From NCBI GenBank assembly GCA_023413135.1, contig JAEZQK010000023.1, forward strand, positions 1 to 46,656: a DNA stretch of 46,656 nt. Direction: 5' to 3'. Below the pieces are notes generated by a model. It was not told the DNA's origin. It saw nothing but the letters and a program-made list of their open reading frames with translations, and made no database searches. This DNA comes from Bacillota bacterium. GTDB lineage: Bacteria > Bacillota > Clostridia > Christensenellales > Aristaeellaceae. Below are positions 40,330 to 46,656 of this stretch, piece after piece; the stretch's first letter is position 1; every line of letters begins with the position of its first letter. Made by a program: the position numbers and the translations under genes.

Positions 40330-40347
40330 AACGGTATATATACCGTT
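40330..40347. promoter_or_regulatory. Perfect 18-bp palindrome upstream of the ECF sigma gene
   Basis: AACGGTATATATACCGTT, in the divergent region between the sigma gene and the T-box promoter. A half site TATACCGTTT recurs at 40640-40649 in the T-box leader. It could be an operator; no regulator is identified. Confidence 0.45.
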
Positions 40348-40394
40348 TTTCATGCCTTCAAGAAAAATACGGGGGAAAAACATAACGCATTTGC

Positions 40395-40424
40395 TTGACA
40401 GTTCCTTTTTTACCATGGTATCAT
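40395..40424 (+). promoter_or_regulatory. Promoter of the T-box operon
   Basis: TTGACA (40395-40400) and TATCAT (40419-40424), 18-base spacer containing the palindrome TACCATGGTA. It is followed about 30 bases later by the first paired bases of T-box stem I. Confidence 0.65.
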
Positions 40425-40430
40425 ACCTTA

Positions 40431-40705
40431 AATCAAATATCCACCATAAATGCCAGAACGGAGACAAGCGTTTCCCATTCCTGCTTTTAGAGAGCCGGCG
40501 GTTGGTGCAAGCCGGCAGCAGCGGGTTTCGCGCATCACTCCCGAGCAGCCGGGCTGAACAGGGCCTTGCCCCTATTAAGTCCGGACGGTGCCGCGTGATA
40601 GGCTAGGGCTTGTTGGAGCCGAAGCATAGGGGGAGGAATATACCGTTTCCCCAAAGTGGAGTCATTCGGCCTACAAGCCCCGCACCGAAAGGCGCGGGGT
40701 TTTTT
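40431..40705 (+). ncRNA. T-box leader, predicted isoleucine (AUC) specifier
   Basis: Stem I folds cleanly: CGGAG/CTCCCG below the specifier loop, GCG-TTT-CCC with GGG-TTT-CGC above it, TGCT/AGCA, then AGAGA and the distal hairpin GCCGGC-GGTTGGTGCAA-GCCGGC. The specifier, three bases before the conserved A and CTCCCGAG, is ATC at 40534-40536. The T-box sequence GGACGGTGCCGCG is at 40583-40595. The terminator CCCCGC...GCGGGG (40678-40699) has six T after it. An exclusive hairpin GGGCTTGT/ACAAGCCC (40606-40613, 40673-40680) overlaps its 5' arm. Uncharged tRNA-Ile would favour readthrough into the two genes downstream. Confidence 0.88.
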
Positions 40706-40735
40706 GTACCCACCCATCAAAAAGGAGGCGTTCCC

Positions 40736-41305
40736 ATGAATCAGATCGAGCTGATTGCCATGCGAATTAGGGACTTGAGGGAGATCACTTCCCTTACGGC
40801 CGAGCAGGTGGCGCAAAGGGCCAACATTCCTCTGGAGGAATATCTGGCCTACGAATCCGGAACGAGGGATTTTTCCTTTTCCCATCTGTTCAATATTGCG
40901 GAAGTTATGCAGGTGGACATTTCTGACCTCTTGACCGGGGAGAGCCCCAAGCTCAAAGGATATGTGCTGACCAGGAGCGGGAAGGGTCTCGCCTTTGACA
41001 GGCGGAAGCAGTACCATTACCAGCACCTGGCCTACAATTTTGCCCACAAGCTGGCGGAAACCTTTGTGGTGACCGTGGAAAAGGATGAACCCGGCACGGT
41101 AAAGCAGGCCCACAGCCATGACGGCCAGGAATTCGATTATGTGCTGGAAGGCGTGCTGCGCCTTACACTTAATGGCAATGAGCTGGTTTTGATGCCCGGC
41201 GATTCCATTTACTATGACAGTACTTTGCCCCACGCCATGTATGCCGTGGAAGGGGACTGCAAATTCATCGCCGTGGTAGTAAAAGGGCCCGAAAGCGCCA
41301 AGTAA
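40736..41305 (+). CDS. XRE-cupin transcriptional regulator
   Basis: About 189 residues: an N-terminal Cro/CI helix-turn-helix (RIRDLREITSLTAEQVAQRANIPLEEYLAYESG) and a C-terminal cupin_2 barrel with QAHSHDGQEFDYVLEGVLRLTLNG and MPGDSIYYDSTLPHAM, which carry the metal- or ligand-binding histidines. Such regulators sense a small metabolite and often sit beside an acyl-CoA synthetase. AAAAGGAGG seven bases upstream, just after the T-box terminator. It is cotranscribed with the synthetase 13 bases downstream. Confidence 0.92.
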   Translation: MNQIELIAMRIRDLREITSLTAEQVAQRANIPLEEYLAYESGTRDFSFSHLFNIAEVMQVDISDLLTGESPKLKGYVLTRSGKGLAFDRRKQYHYQHLAYNFAHKLAETFVVTVEKDEPGTVKQAHSHDGQEFDYVLEGVLRLTLNGNELVLMPGDSIYYDSTLPHAMYAVEGDCKFIAVVVKGPESAK

Positions 41306-41317
41306 AGGAGGAAACGT

Positions 41318-42994
41318 ATGCAGCCGCTGTATAAAAAGTATGTCACCGTGCAGGGGGATTTTCTTTCCTACGAGGATTTCAATAAGAATTTCAGGCTTCA
41401 TCGCCCCGAATCCTTCAATTTCGCCTATGATGTGGTGGATGCGCTGGCAGCGTCATCCCCCGACAGCCTGGCGCTTTTATGGGTCAGCCCGGAAGGGGAG
41501 GTGCGCCGCTTTACCTTTGCAGATATGAAGCTTCTAAGCGACAAGGCCGCCAACTACTTTGCCTCCCTTGGCGTGAAGAAAGGCGACGCGGTGATGCTGG
41601 TGTTAAAGCGCCACCACGAGTTCTGGCCCATTTTGATGGCACTGCACAAGCTGGGTGCCGTGGGCGTGCCTGCCACCCACCTGCTCACCGAAAAGGATGT
41701 GGTGTACCGTTGCAACGCTGCCAAGATCACCACCTTGGTCTGCAGCGGCCACAACAGCAGCATCATGACGGCGGTGGAGGCGGCAAAACCTCACTGCCCG
41801 ACCATCAAAAATCTGGTGGCCGTCCGGGAAGTGCGCGAGGGGTGGCTATCCTTTGGCGAGGGCATGGAAAAGGCGTCCTCCGTTTTTGAAAAGCCGCAAG
41901 GGGAAGCTTATGCCCACAATGAAGACCCCCTGCTTTTATACTTTACCAGCGGCACCACCGGCATGCCCAAGATGGTACTCCACGATCATTATTATCCCCT
42001 GGGCCATATCGTCACCGCCGTCTACTGGCAGCAGGTACAGCCCGGCGGGCTTCATTTGACTGTTTCGGAGACCGGCTGGGCCAAGTCTGTATGGGGCAAG
42101 CTGTACGGCCAATGGCTGGGCGGCTGCGCCGTGTTCGCCTACGATCTGGACAAGTTTGTGGCCAGGGAGCTTTTGCAGCTCATCCAGGACCATGGCATCA
42201 CCTCCTTCTGCGCGCCGCCCACCATGTACCGCTATATGCTCCAGGAGGACTTCAAAAACTATGATTTAAGCAGCCTGCGCCACTGCTCCGTGGCCGGGGA
42301 ACCGCTGAATCCCGACATGGCGGCGGAGTTTTTAAAGCGCACCAAAGTGGAGCTTCGGGAGGCCTTTGGACAGACGGAACTTGTGGTGACGCTGGCCACC
42401 TTTCCCTGGATGAAGGTGTGCCCAGGCTCCATGGGCAAGCCATCGCCGATGTTCGACGTGGACCTTATTGATGAGGAAGGCAACCCCTGCCCGCCCGGCG
42501 TCAGCGGCGAGATCGTGGTGCGCACCCATCATGGCGTGCCCATGGGCATGTTCCACGGCTATTATCAGGATGAAAGGCTCACTAAATCCGTATGGAACAA
42601 TGACATCTACCATACCGGGGACACGGCCTGGCGGGATGAGTGGGGCTACTACTGGTATGTGGGCCGGGCGGACGATGTGATCAAGTCTTCCGGCTACCGC
42701 ATCGGACCCTTCGAGGTGGAAAGCGCGCTTCTGGAGCATCCCGCCGTGCTGGAGACGGCCATCACCGCTGCCCCCGATGAGCTTCGCGGCCAGGTGGTCA
42801 AGGCCACCATCGTCCTAAAACCGGGCTTTGTCCCTTCCGAGGAATTGAAGCATGAGCTGCAGGAGCATGTGAAGAGAATCACCGCACCCTACAAATATCC
42901 GCGCATCATCGAGTTTGTAGACTCCCTGCCCAAGACCATCAGCGGCAAGATCCGCCGCACAGAACTGAGGCAAAGGGACGCGGAGAAGAAGTGA
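41318..42994 (+). CDS. AMP-forming acyl-CoA synthetase (ACSM-like)
   Basis: About 558 residues. It activates a carboxylic acid to its acyl-CoA through an acyl-adenylate. The phosphate-binding loop is YFTSGTTGMPK (residues 208-218). The A5 motif is REAFGQTE, and the A7/A8 region has YHTGDTAWRDEWGYYWYVGRADDVIKSSGYRIGPFEVE. The A10 lysine is in PKTISGKIRR. The overall pattern resembles medium-chain/branched acyl-CoA synthetases. Control by an Ile T-box suggests a branched short acid such as 2-methylbutyrate; this is an inference. AAAGGAGG upstream. Confidence 0.92.
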   Translation: MQPLYKKYVTVQGDFLSYEDFNKNFRLHRPESFNFAYDVVDALAASSPDSLALLWVSPEGEVRRFTFADMKLLSDKAANYFASLGVKKGDAVMLVLKRHHEFWPILMALHKLGAVGVPATHLLTEKDVVYRCNAAKITTLVCSGHNSSIMTAVEAAKPHCPTIKNLVAVREVREGWLSFGEGMEKASSVFEKPQGEAYAHNEDPLLLYFTSGTTGMPKMVLHDHYYPLGHIVTAVYWQQVQPGGLHLTVSETGWAKSVWGKLYGQWLGGCAVFAYDLDKFVARELLQLIQDHGITSFCAPPTMYRYMLQEDFKNYDLSSLRHCSVAGEPLNPDMAAEFLKRTKVELREAFGQTELVVTLATFPWMKVCPGSMGKPSPMFDVDLIDEEGNPCPPGVSGEIVVRTHHGVPMGMFHGYYQDERLTKSVWNNDIYHTGDTAWRDEWGYYWYVGRADDVIKSSGYRIGPFEVESALLEHPAVLETAITAAPDELRGQVVKATIVLKPGFVPSEELKHELQEHVKRITAPYKYPRIIEFVDSLPKTISGKIRRTELRQRDAEKK

Positions 42995-43044
42995 CGGCAA
43001 GCATGAAAAACCATGCTTGAAGGAAAAGCTTTCCTGTGTCAAGA

Positions 43045-43079
43045 TAGAGTCATCCATTTGGGTGGCTCTATTTTATTTT
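43045..43079 (+). terminator. Terminator after the acyl-CoA synthetase gene
   Basis: TAGAGTCATCC (43045-43055) pairs with GGGTGGCTCTA (43060-43070) with two G·T pairs and loop ATTT, followed by TTTTATTTT. It also isolates the next sigma operon. Confidence 0.75.
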
Positions 43080-43098
43080 GTATTTACTTTCCAATGTT

Positions 43099-43125
43099 TG
43101 AAAGAATCTTTTCAAAGCATGCGTC
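43099..43125 (+). promoter_or_regulatory. Possible ECF-type autoregulated promoter
   Basis: TGAAAG (43099-43104), 17 bases, CGTC (43122-43125). This resembles the TGAAAC-N16-CGTC/A promoters used by SigW/SigX/SigV-type sigma factors and lies 23 bases before the sigma gene. Confidence 0.5.
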
Positions 43126-43148
43126 TAAGGGGTGAAGGAGGTGAGGGG

Positions 43149-43667
43149 ATGCCCTCTGTGGAGGTACCACACAGAGCCGGCGCCTACGACGTCGAGCGTA
43201 TGATGTCGCTGTATGGCCGAGCCTTGCTTCGCATGTGCTATGTTTATCTGCGTGACATTGCCTTGGCCGAGGATGCTGTTCAGGATACGTTTTTCAAGGC
43301 CTACCTGCATTTTGACAGCTTTCATGGCTTATGCTCAGAAAAGACATGGCTTACGCAGATCGCCATCAATACATGCAAGAGTATCCTCAGAAAGCCCTGG
43401 TGGAAGCACGTTGACAGAAGCAAAGGCCTGGAGAACTTGCCATTGCCGGCAAGCGATGCCGCTCCGGCGGATGGCGAGGTTCTGCACGCGGTCATGCATT
43501 TGCCTGAAAAATACCGGTGCGCGGTGCTCTTGTATTACTACCAGGAATTGAAGACGGAGGAAATTGCGAAAATTTTGGGCATCGCCCCATCCACTGTATT
43601 GGTGCGCTTGAAAAGGGCGCGGGAAAAGCTGAAATCTCAGCTGGAAGGGTGGTATTTTGATGAATAG
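43149..43667 (+). CDS. ECF RNA polymerase sigma factor (second)
   Basis: About 172 residues. Region 2: RALLRMCYVYLRDIALAEDAVQDTFFKAYLHF, with SEKTWLTQIAINTCKSILRKPWW. Region 4: LPEKYRCAVLLYYYQELKTEEIAKILGIAPSTVLVRLKRAREKL. Similar in form to SigV/SigM-type factors of Firmicutes. The start ATG 43149 follows AAGGAGGTGAGGGG; the longer frame from 43017 crosses the terminator and is rejected. It overlaps the downstream anti-sigma gene by eight bases. Confidence 0.93.
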   Translation: MPSVEVPHRAGAYDVERMMSLYGRALLRMCYVYLRDIALAEDAVQDTFFKAYLHFDSFHGLCSEKTWLTQIAINTCKSILRKPWWKHVDRSKGLENLPLPASDAAPADGEVLHAVMHLPEKYRCAVLLYYYQELKTEEIAKILGIAPSTVLVRLKRAREKLKSQLEGWYFDE

Positions 43668-44640
43668 GAAGCTGAAAGATGCCATGGACCGAAGCCTTTC
43701 CGGCGTTGATTTTAATGCGCGGCTGTCGGATGGTGTGATGCGGCGTATTGAAAAAGCGGAAGGAGAAACGGATATCATGAAACGGAAAATGGCTGTATCG
43801 CTGGTTGCTGCGTTGGTACTTGTTCTGATTTTGGCAGCCGGGGCTGTTGCCGCCGCGTATCTTAGTGGGACCATATACATTAATTGGTTTGGAAATCCTG
43901 TGCAGTGGATGGAGACTGCGCCTACACCTGCGCCGACTACATTGCATGTTTCTGAGAACATGAATGACGATGCGAGGGAAAAGCTGCTTTCAGGAAAGCC
44001 TGATAACGAGATATGGTTTTTCCAGTATGATGACGGCAACGGCGAAATGCATGGCACGATTGAAATGATTCCTGCATTGGATGATTTGAAAGAACGCATC
44101 AGCGAAGCGGATTTGCCCTTTCTGGTTCCGGATCCGCCTGCGGGATATGCGTTCAAAAGTGCCTGGCTGACGTTTTTTATTGATGAACAGGCGTTGAAGA
44201 GTGTTGCTTTTTTAGGAGCGGAAACCCCATATGAAGGCGTGACGCTAAGCCGGATTCGAACTGGTGAGGAAATAAAAAAGAATATAGAATGTTTTAATAT
44301 ACAGTTTGAGGATGCGAATGGACATCAGATCAGTGTGACTGCCCAGTTTGACACCACAGAGGGAGAACATGGGTTTGGCGCTAGAGAAGGCGATATATAT
44401 GAACCGGTGTCTGTTCCTGGCATGGAAAAAGCGCTGTACATAAAAAGAACTGGGATCGATGAAGCACTGTATCTGTTGCAGACGGGGTTTGAGCCGATTC
44501 AGTATGCTGCGCTCTTTGACTTTGATTCTGTTTATCAGTGGGGAGATAATACCCAGATTTACGATGCAGTGTTGTATGATATCAATTCCAAGACAGTGCA
44601 GAAGGATGTATTGCTGTCAATGGCCAATAGTATGAAATAG
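43660..44640 (+). CDS. Membrane anti-sigma factor, RsiV-like, no zinc finger
   Basis: About 326 residues. A short cytoplasmic N-terminus (RKLKDAMDRSLSGVDFNARLSDGVMRRI) probably binds the sigma factor. One membrane segment lies at about 46-68, and an outer domain of about 250 residues contains a Thr/Pro linker (ETAPTPAPTT). No cysteine-based zinc site is present in the N-terminus, unlike the other anti-sigma in this window. The family of the outer domain is not recognised. ATG 43660 is used with GGAAGGG upstream. Weak hairpin after the stop (44683-44715). Confidence 0.72.
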   Translation: MNRKLKDAMDRSLSGVDFNARLSDGVMRRIEKAEGETDIMKRKMAVSLVAALVLVLILAAGAVAAAYLSGTIYINWFGNPVQWMETAPTPAPTTLHVSENMNDDAREKLLSGKPDNEIWFFQYDDGNGEMHGTIEMIPALDDLKERISEADLPFLVPDPPAGYAFKSAWLTFFIDEQALKSVAFLGAETPYEGVTLSRIRTGEEIKKNIECFNIQFEDANGHQISVTAQFDTTEGEHGFGAREGDIYEPVSVPGMEKALYIKRTGIDEALYLLQTGFEPIQYAALFDFDSVYQWGDNTQIYDAVLYDINSKTVQKDVLLSMANSMK

Positions 44641-44793
44641 CAGTGCTTGCGGTCCCCTGGATTCAGTCTTCATAACGCAGCAGGAGGGTAACCTTTCCCA
44701 AAGGAGTTGCCCTCCAGTTGTTTGCCCGGCCTGTGTGATAATTTGTTGCTTTACTCTTCCAATGTGTCAATGCATTGATGGAAAATTCCTTAC

Positions 44794-45849
44794 TCATTCA
44801 AACCTGGGGAAAAGCACAGCTACCCCCGCTTGGGCAAAGCCTGTGGGCAGCCCGGAGGAGACGGATGCTTTTTCCGGGAAAACAAGCTTGTCCCACACAC
44901 GGATCCTGTCCGCCTCCTTTGTATAGGCATAGGGACGGTAATCCTTGTTCTTGTGCATGCGCATGGGGATGGCCTCAAGCCTTGCCGGCACCGCTTCCTC
45001 CCCGGACAAGTCATACGTCAGGGAAATCACCGCCGTGTCCGAATCCCGGGGATTGGGGTCCGCGCCAAAGACGAAGTTGGCCAGGCTGTAAAAGATAGGC
45101 TTGCCTTTGTAAAGCTGGATGGGCTGTAGTACATGCGGGCCATGACCATAGACGATGTCCGCTCCGGCATCGATGAGCGCGGGGCCCAGCTTCAATTGTT
45201 CTCCCGTGGGGTCAGGATTCAATTCCTTGCCCCAGTGCATGCTGACAATCACCAGGTCGCACCCCATTTCCCGAAGCGCTTTGATGTCCTTTATCTGGCG
45301 GGAGATATCTTCCCTGTGCGGGTAGGTGTAGCCGGTCATGCCGATCATAATTCCTTTCACTTGCGCAACCCATAAATCTCCATCCCCGAAGAATCCTACA
45401 TCGACCGCCTTGAGGGCTTCCTTCGTATCCACGCGGCCCCGGGGGAAATAATCATAGGTATGGTTGTTGGAAATGTTCACCACATCCACACCGCCCAGAG
45501 AAAAGACCTGCGCCCATTCCGGGGTGGCGCGCAGATTCGTACGCTTGTCCTCGTGTTGCTTGCGCTTGGTGAAGACGCCTTCACAGTTGGCCAGGGTAAT
45601 ATCGTCCGCCATAAAAAGATCGATTACATTCGAAAAGGGGTATTCCATACCAAGCTTTTTCATCCGACCGGTAAAGGAATAACCATAGCCCCGGTATTCC
45701 TCCTGCTCGCCGATGGTGCAATCCCCTATCAGGGAAAGGGTGAGGGTTTTCTCCGGGGGCGAAGATGACTCTCCTGCCGCTACGGGCAATAAGAATATCA
45801 TGAAACTTCCCAGCATAACCGTGAGCAAAGTCCGCATGCTTTTTTTCAT
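44794..45849 (-). CDS. CapA/PgsA-like secreted protein (poly-gamma-glutamate synthesis type)
   Basis: About 351 residues. The signal peptide is MRTLLTVMLGSFMIFLLPVAAGE. The metallophosphatase-like CapA fold shows LIGDCTIGE, LANCEGVF, VDVVNISNNHTYDY, VSMHWGKEL and GHGPHVLQPIQLYKGKPIFYSLANFVFG. Family members work in polyglutamate capsule synthesis or export, or in other envelope tasks. No capB or capC is nearby, so the exact role is open. ATG 45849 has GGAG six bases upstream; ATG 45861 is an alternative. Confidence 0.88.
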   Translation of the reverse strand: MKKSMRTLLTVMLGSFMIFLLPVAAGESSSPPEKTLTLSLIGDCTIGEQEEYRGYGYSFTGRMKKLGMEYPFSNVIDLFMADDITLANCEGVFTKRKQHEDKRTNLRATPEWAQVFSLGGVDVVNISNNHTYDYFPRGRVDTKEALKAVDVGFFGDGDLWVAQVKGIMIGMTGYTYPHREDISRQIKDIKALREMGCDLVIVSMHWGKELNPDPTGEQLKLGPALIDAGADIVYGHGPHVLQPIQLYKGKPIFYSLANFVFGADPNPRDSDTAVISLTYDLSGEEAVPARLEAIPMRMHKNKDYRPYAYTKEADRIRVWDKLVFPEKASVSSGLPTGFAQAGVAVLFPRFE

Positions 45850-46030
45850 TTCTTTCTCCATGCCTTTACAGCTAATTCATGGGTATCCACTCACATATGT
45901 CTGGAATTCCCCAAAACGTTACGCTGCTTTTTCGGCCCCGGGCATGCGAAACAGGCGGATGCTATGAGCATCTTGTAATATCCTCAATTTATACTGTATA
46001 CTAAGCGGAAACAAAAGGGGATGATGCAAC

Positions 46031-46579
46031 ATGGCCATGTATCATGAGGAATTTGAAATTCAGGGAAAGAAAGTGGTACTGCGCAATCCCGAGCCCGAGG
46101 ATGCGCAAAGCATGATCGACCTGGTGAACACACTGGACACTGAGACGGTCTTTTTGGCACGTGAGCCGGGGGAATTTGAGATGACCCTGGAAAAGGAGCA
46201 GGAATTCCTGGCCGGGCAGAAAGCGTCGGAAAGTACCCTGTTTTTGGTATGCATGGTGGATGGTGAGGTGATGGGCTCCTGTCAGGCCTCCTGCTTCGCC
46301 CGCAGGCGCTTTCGCCACAAGGCCATGGTGGGCATCGCCCTGCGTAAGAATGTATGTGGCCTTGGCATCGGCAGGAAAATGATGAACGCGCTGATCGCCT
46401 GGGGAAAAGAGCGCGGCCTTTCCCATTTGGAATTGGAAGTCGATACCGGAAATCTTCCGGCGCTGAAGCTGTATATGAGCCTGGGCTTTTTGGTGGGCGG
46501 GCGCAAGTACCATGAGCGGAAGCTGGCCGACGGCACCTACCGGGATGATTATTACATGTATCTGCCGTTGGAATCGTGA
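46031..46579 (+). CDS. GNAT-family N-acetyltransferase
   Basis: About 182 residues with a complete GNAT fold: acetyl-CoA loop LRKNVCGLGIGRKMMNALI and the following strand LELEVDTGNLPALKLYMSLGF. The N-terminal strand pattern (GKKVVLRNPEPEDAQSMIDLV) resembles acetyltransferases acting on small molecules or proteins. The substrate is unknown. AAAGGGG upstream, with long spacing. A possible promoter is TTGTAA (45973-45978) and TATACT (45997-46002), 18-base spacer. Confidence 0.88.
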   Translation: MAMYHEEFEIQGKKVVLRNPEPEDAQSMIDLVNTLDTETVFLAREPGEFEMTLEKEQEFLAGQKASESTLFLVCMVDGEVMGSCQASCFARRRFRHKAMVGIALRKNVCGLGIGRKMMNALIAWGKERGLSHLELEVDTGNLPALKLYMSLGFLVGGRKYHERKLADGTYRDDYYMYLPLES

Positions 46580-46588
46580 CACTCACCT

Positions 46589-46656
46589 GTATCCTTGAAG
46601 CAATCGGAGCAATCCACATGCAACCGGTAGGGCGGGGGTGGGCGTTCGCCGCATGT
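46589..46656. repeat. Family B element, second copy (cut by the window end)
   Basis: Positions 46589-46625 are the reverse complement of 4304-4340 with one difference, followed by GTAGGGCGGGGGTGGGCGTT, the end of the same palindromic element. The rest lies beyond the window. Confidence 0.85.

Noticed and set aside
40535..41401. 288-codon minus-strand frame across the T-box and XRE-cupin gene
   Set aside because: It overlaps a well-formed T-box and a certain sense gene; no domain is recognised.
1..46656. CRISPR array, tRNA or rRNA genes, integrase or transposase genes
   Set aside because: No regularly spaced direct repeats, no cloverleaf or rRNA sequence, and no transposase or recombinase motifs were seen. 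The repeats present are palindromic and dispersed.

Overview
The window looks like a chromosomal segment of an anaerobic member of the Clostridia (Firmicutes). The reasons are Gram-positive-style Shine-Dalgarno sequences (AAGGAGG class), a T-box leader, a YlbJ-type sporulation membrane protein, a ThrE pair split into two genes, two-subunit LplB/LplC-type sugar permeases, an XRE regulator paired with a small membrane protein, and two ECF sigma/anti-sigma pairs. The DNA is moderately GC-rich by eye. The dense intergenic palindromes and gene mix would fit a Christensenellales-like lineage, but that is a guess. There are no rRNA or tRNA genes, no CRISPR array, and no transposase or prophage.

Layout. 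1-5 kb: mnmG, an EamA and an AEC transporter, and a small secreted protein. 5.2-9.4 kb (minus strand): an XRE regulator with its membrane partner under a twin-operator promoter, then an overlapping run of a DUF1461 membrane protein, tsaD, a nucleotidyltransferase and a flavodoxin-fold protein. 9.5-14.5 kb (minus): prfB with a programmed frameshift, secA and ylbJ. 14.7-18.1 kb: a HIT protein, a secreted protein and a four-repeat peptidoglycan-binding protein. 18.3-24.9 kb (minus): the two-gene ThrE exporter, a holin-IV-like membrane protein, chrA, queA, and ruvC-ruvA-ruvB with a possible LexA site. 25-29 kb (plus): a cysteine hydrolase, a DUF3795 protein, argG behind a tandem ArgR-like operator, and argH. 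29.5-37.2 kb (plus): a regulator, a NamZ-type exo-muramidase, a double GNAT, a solute-binding protein, two permeases and a PIG-L-type deacetylase. This is the best candidate for a little-described functional module. 37.6-40.3 kb (minus): ECF sigma factor, a zinc-finger/DUF4349 membrane anti-sigma protein and a SIMPL protein. 40.4-43 kb (plus): a T-box leader whose specifier reads as isoleucine (AUC), followed by an XRE-cupin regulator and an acyl-CoA synthetase. 43.1-46.6 kb: a second ECF sigma/anti-sigma pair, a CapA-like protein and a GNAT.

How the parts fit. The 29.5-37.2 kb cluster is consistent with import of a MurNAc- or amino-sugar-containing oligosaccharide, cleavage by a NamZ homologue that lacks a signal peptide, and N-deacetylation or acetylation in the cytoplasm. 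The T-box operon suggests that uncharged tRNA-Ile turns on activation of a short branched acid. That would fit reductive isoleucine synthesis from 2-methylbutyrate, and it is an inference. Two regulatory details are directly readable. prfB carries the frameshift stop at codon 26, but the stop is UAA instead of the usual UGA. argG has two ARG-box-like palindromes 21 bp apart, one of them over its -35.

The intergenic DNA is unusually rich in dispersed palindromic repeats. At least six families can be recognised inside the window, several with stem arms that changed on both sides so that pairing is kept. They account for most of the stretches of 300 bases or more without a gene (1892-2252, 4151-4492, 23473-23825, 27365-27733, 37209-37628). 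The 29117-29538 gap holds a terminator and a promoter, and the 40296-40735 gap holds the T-box.
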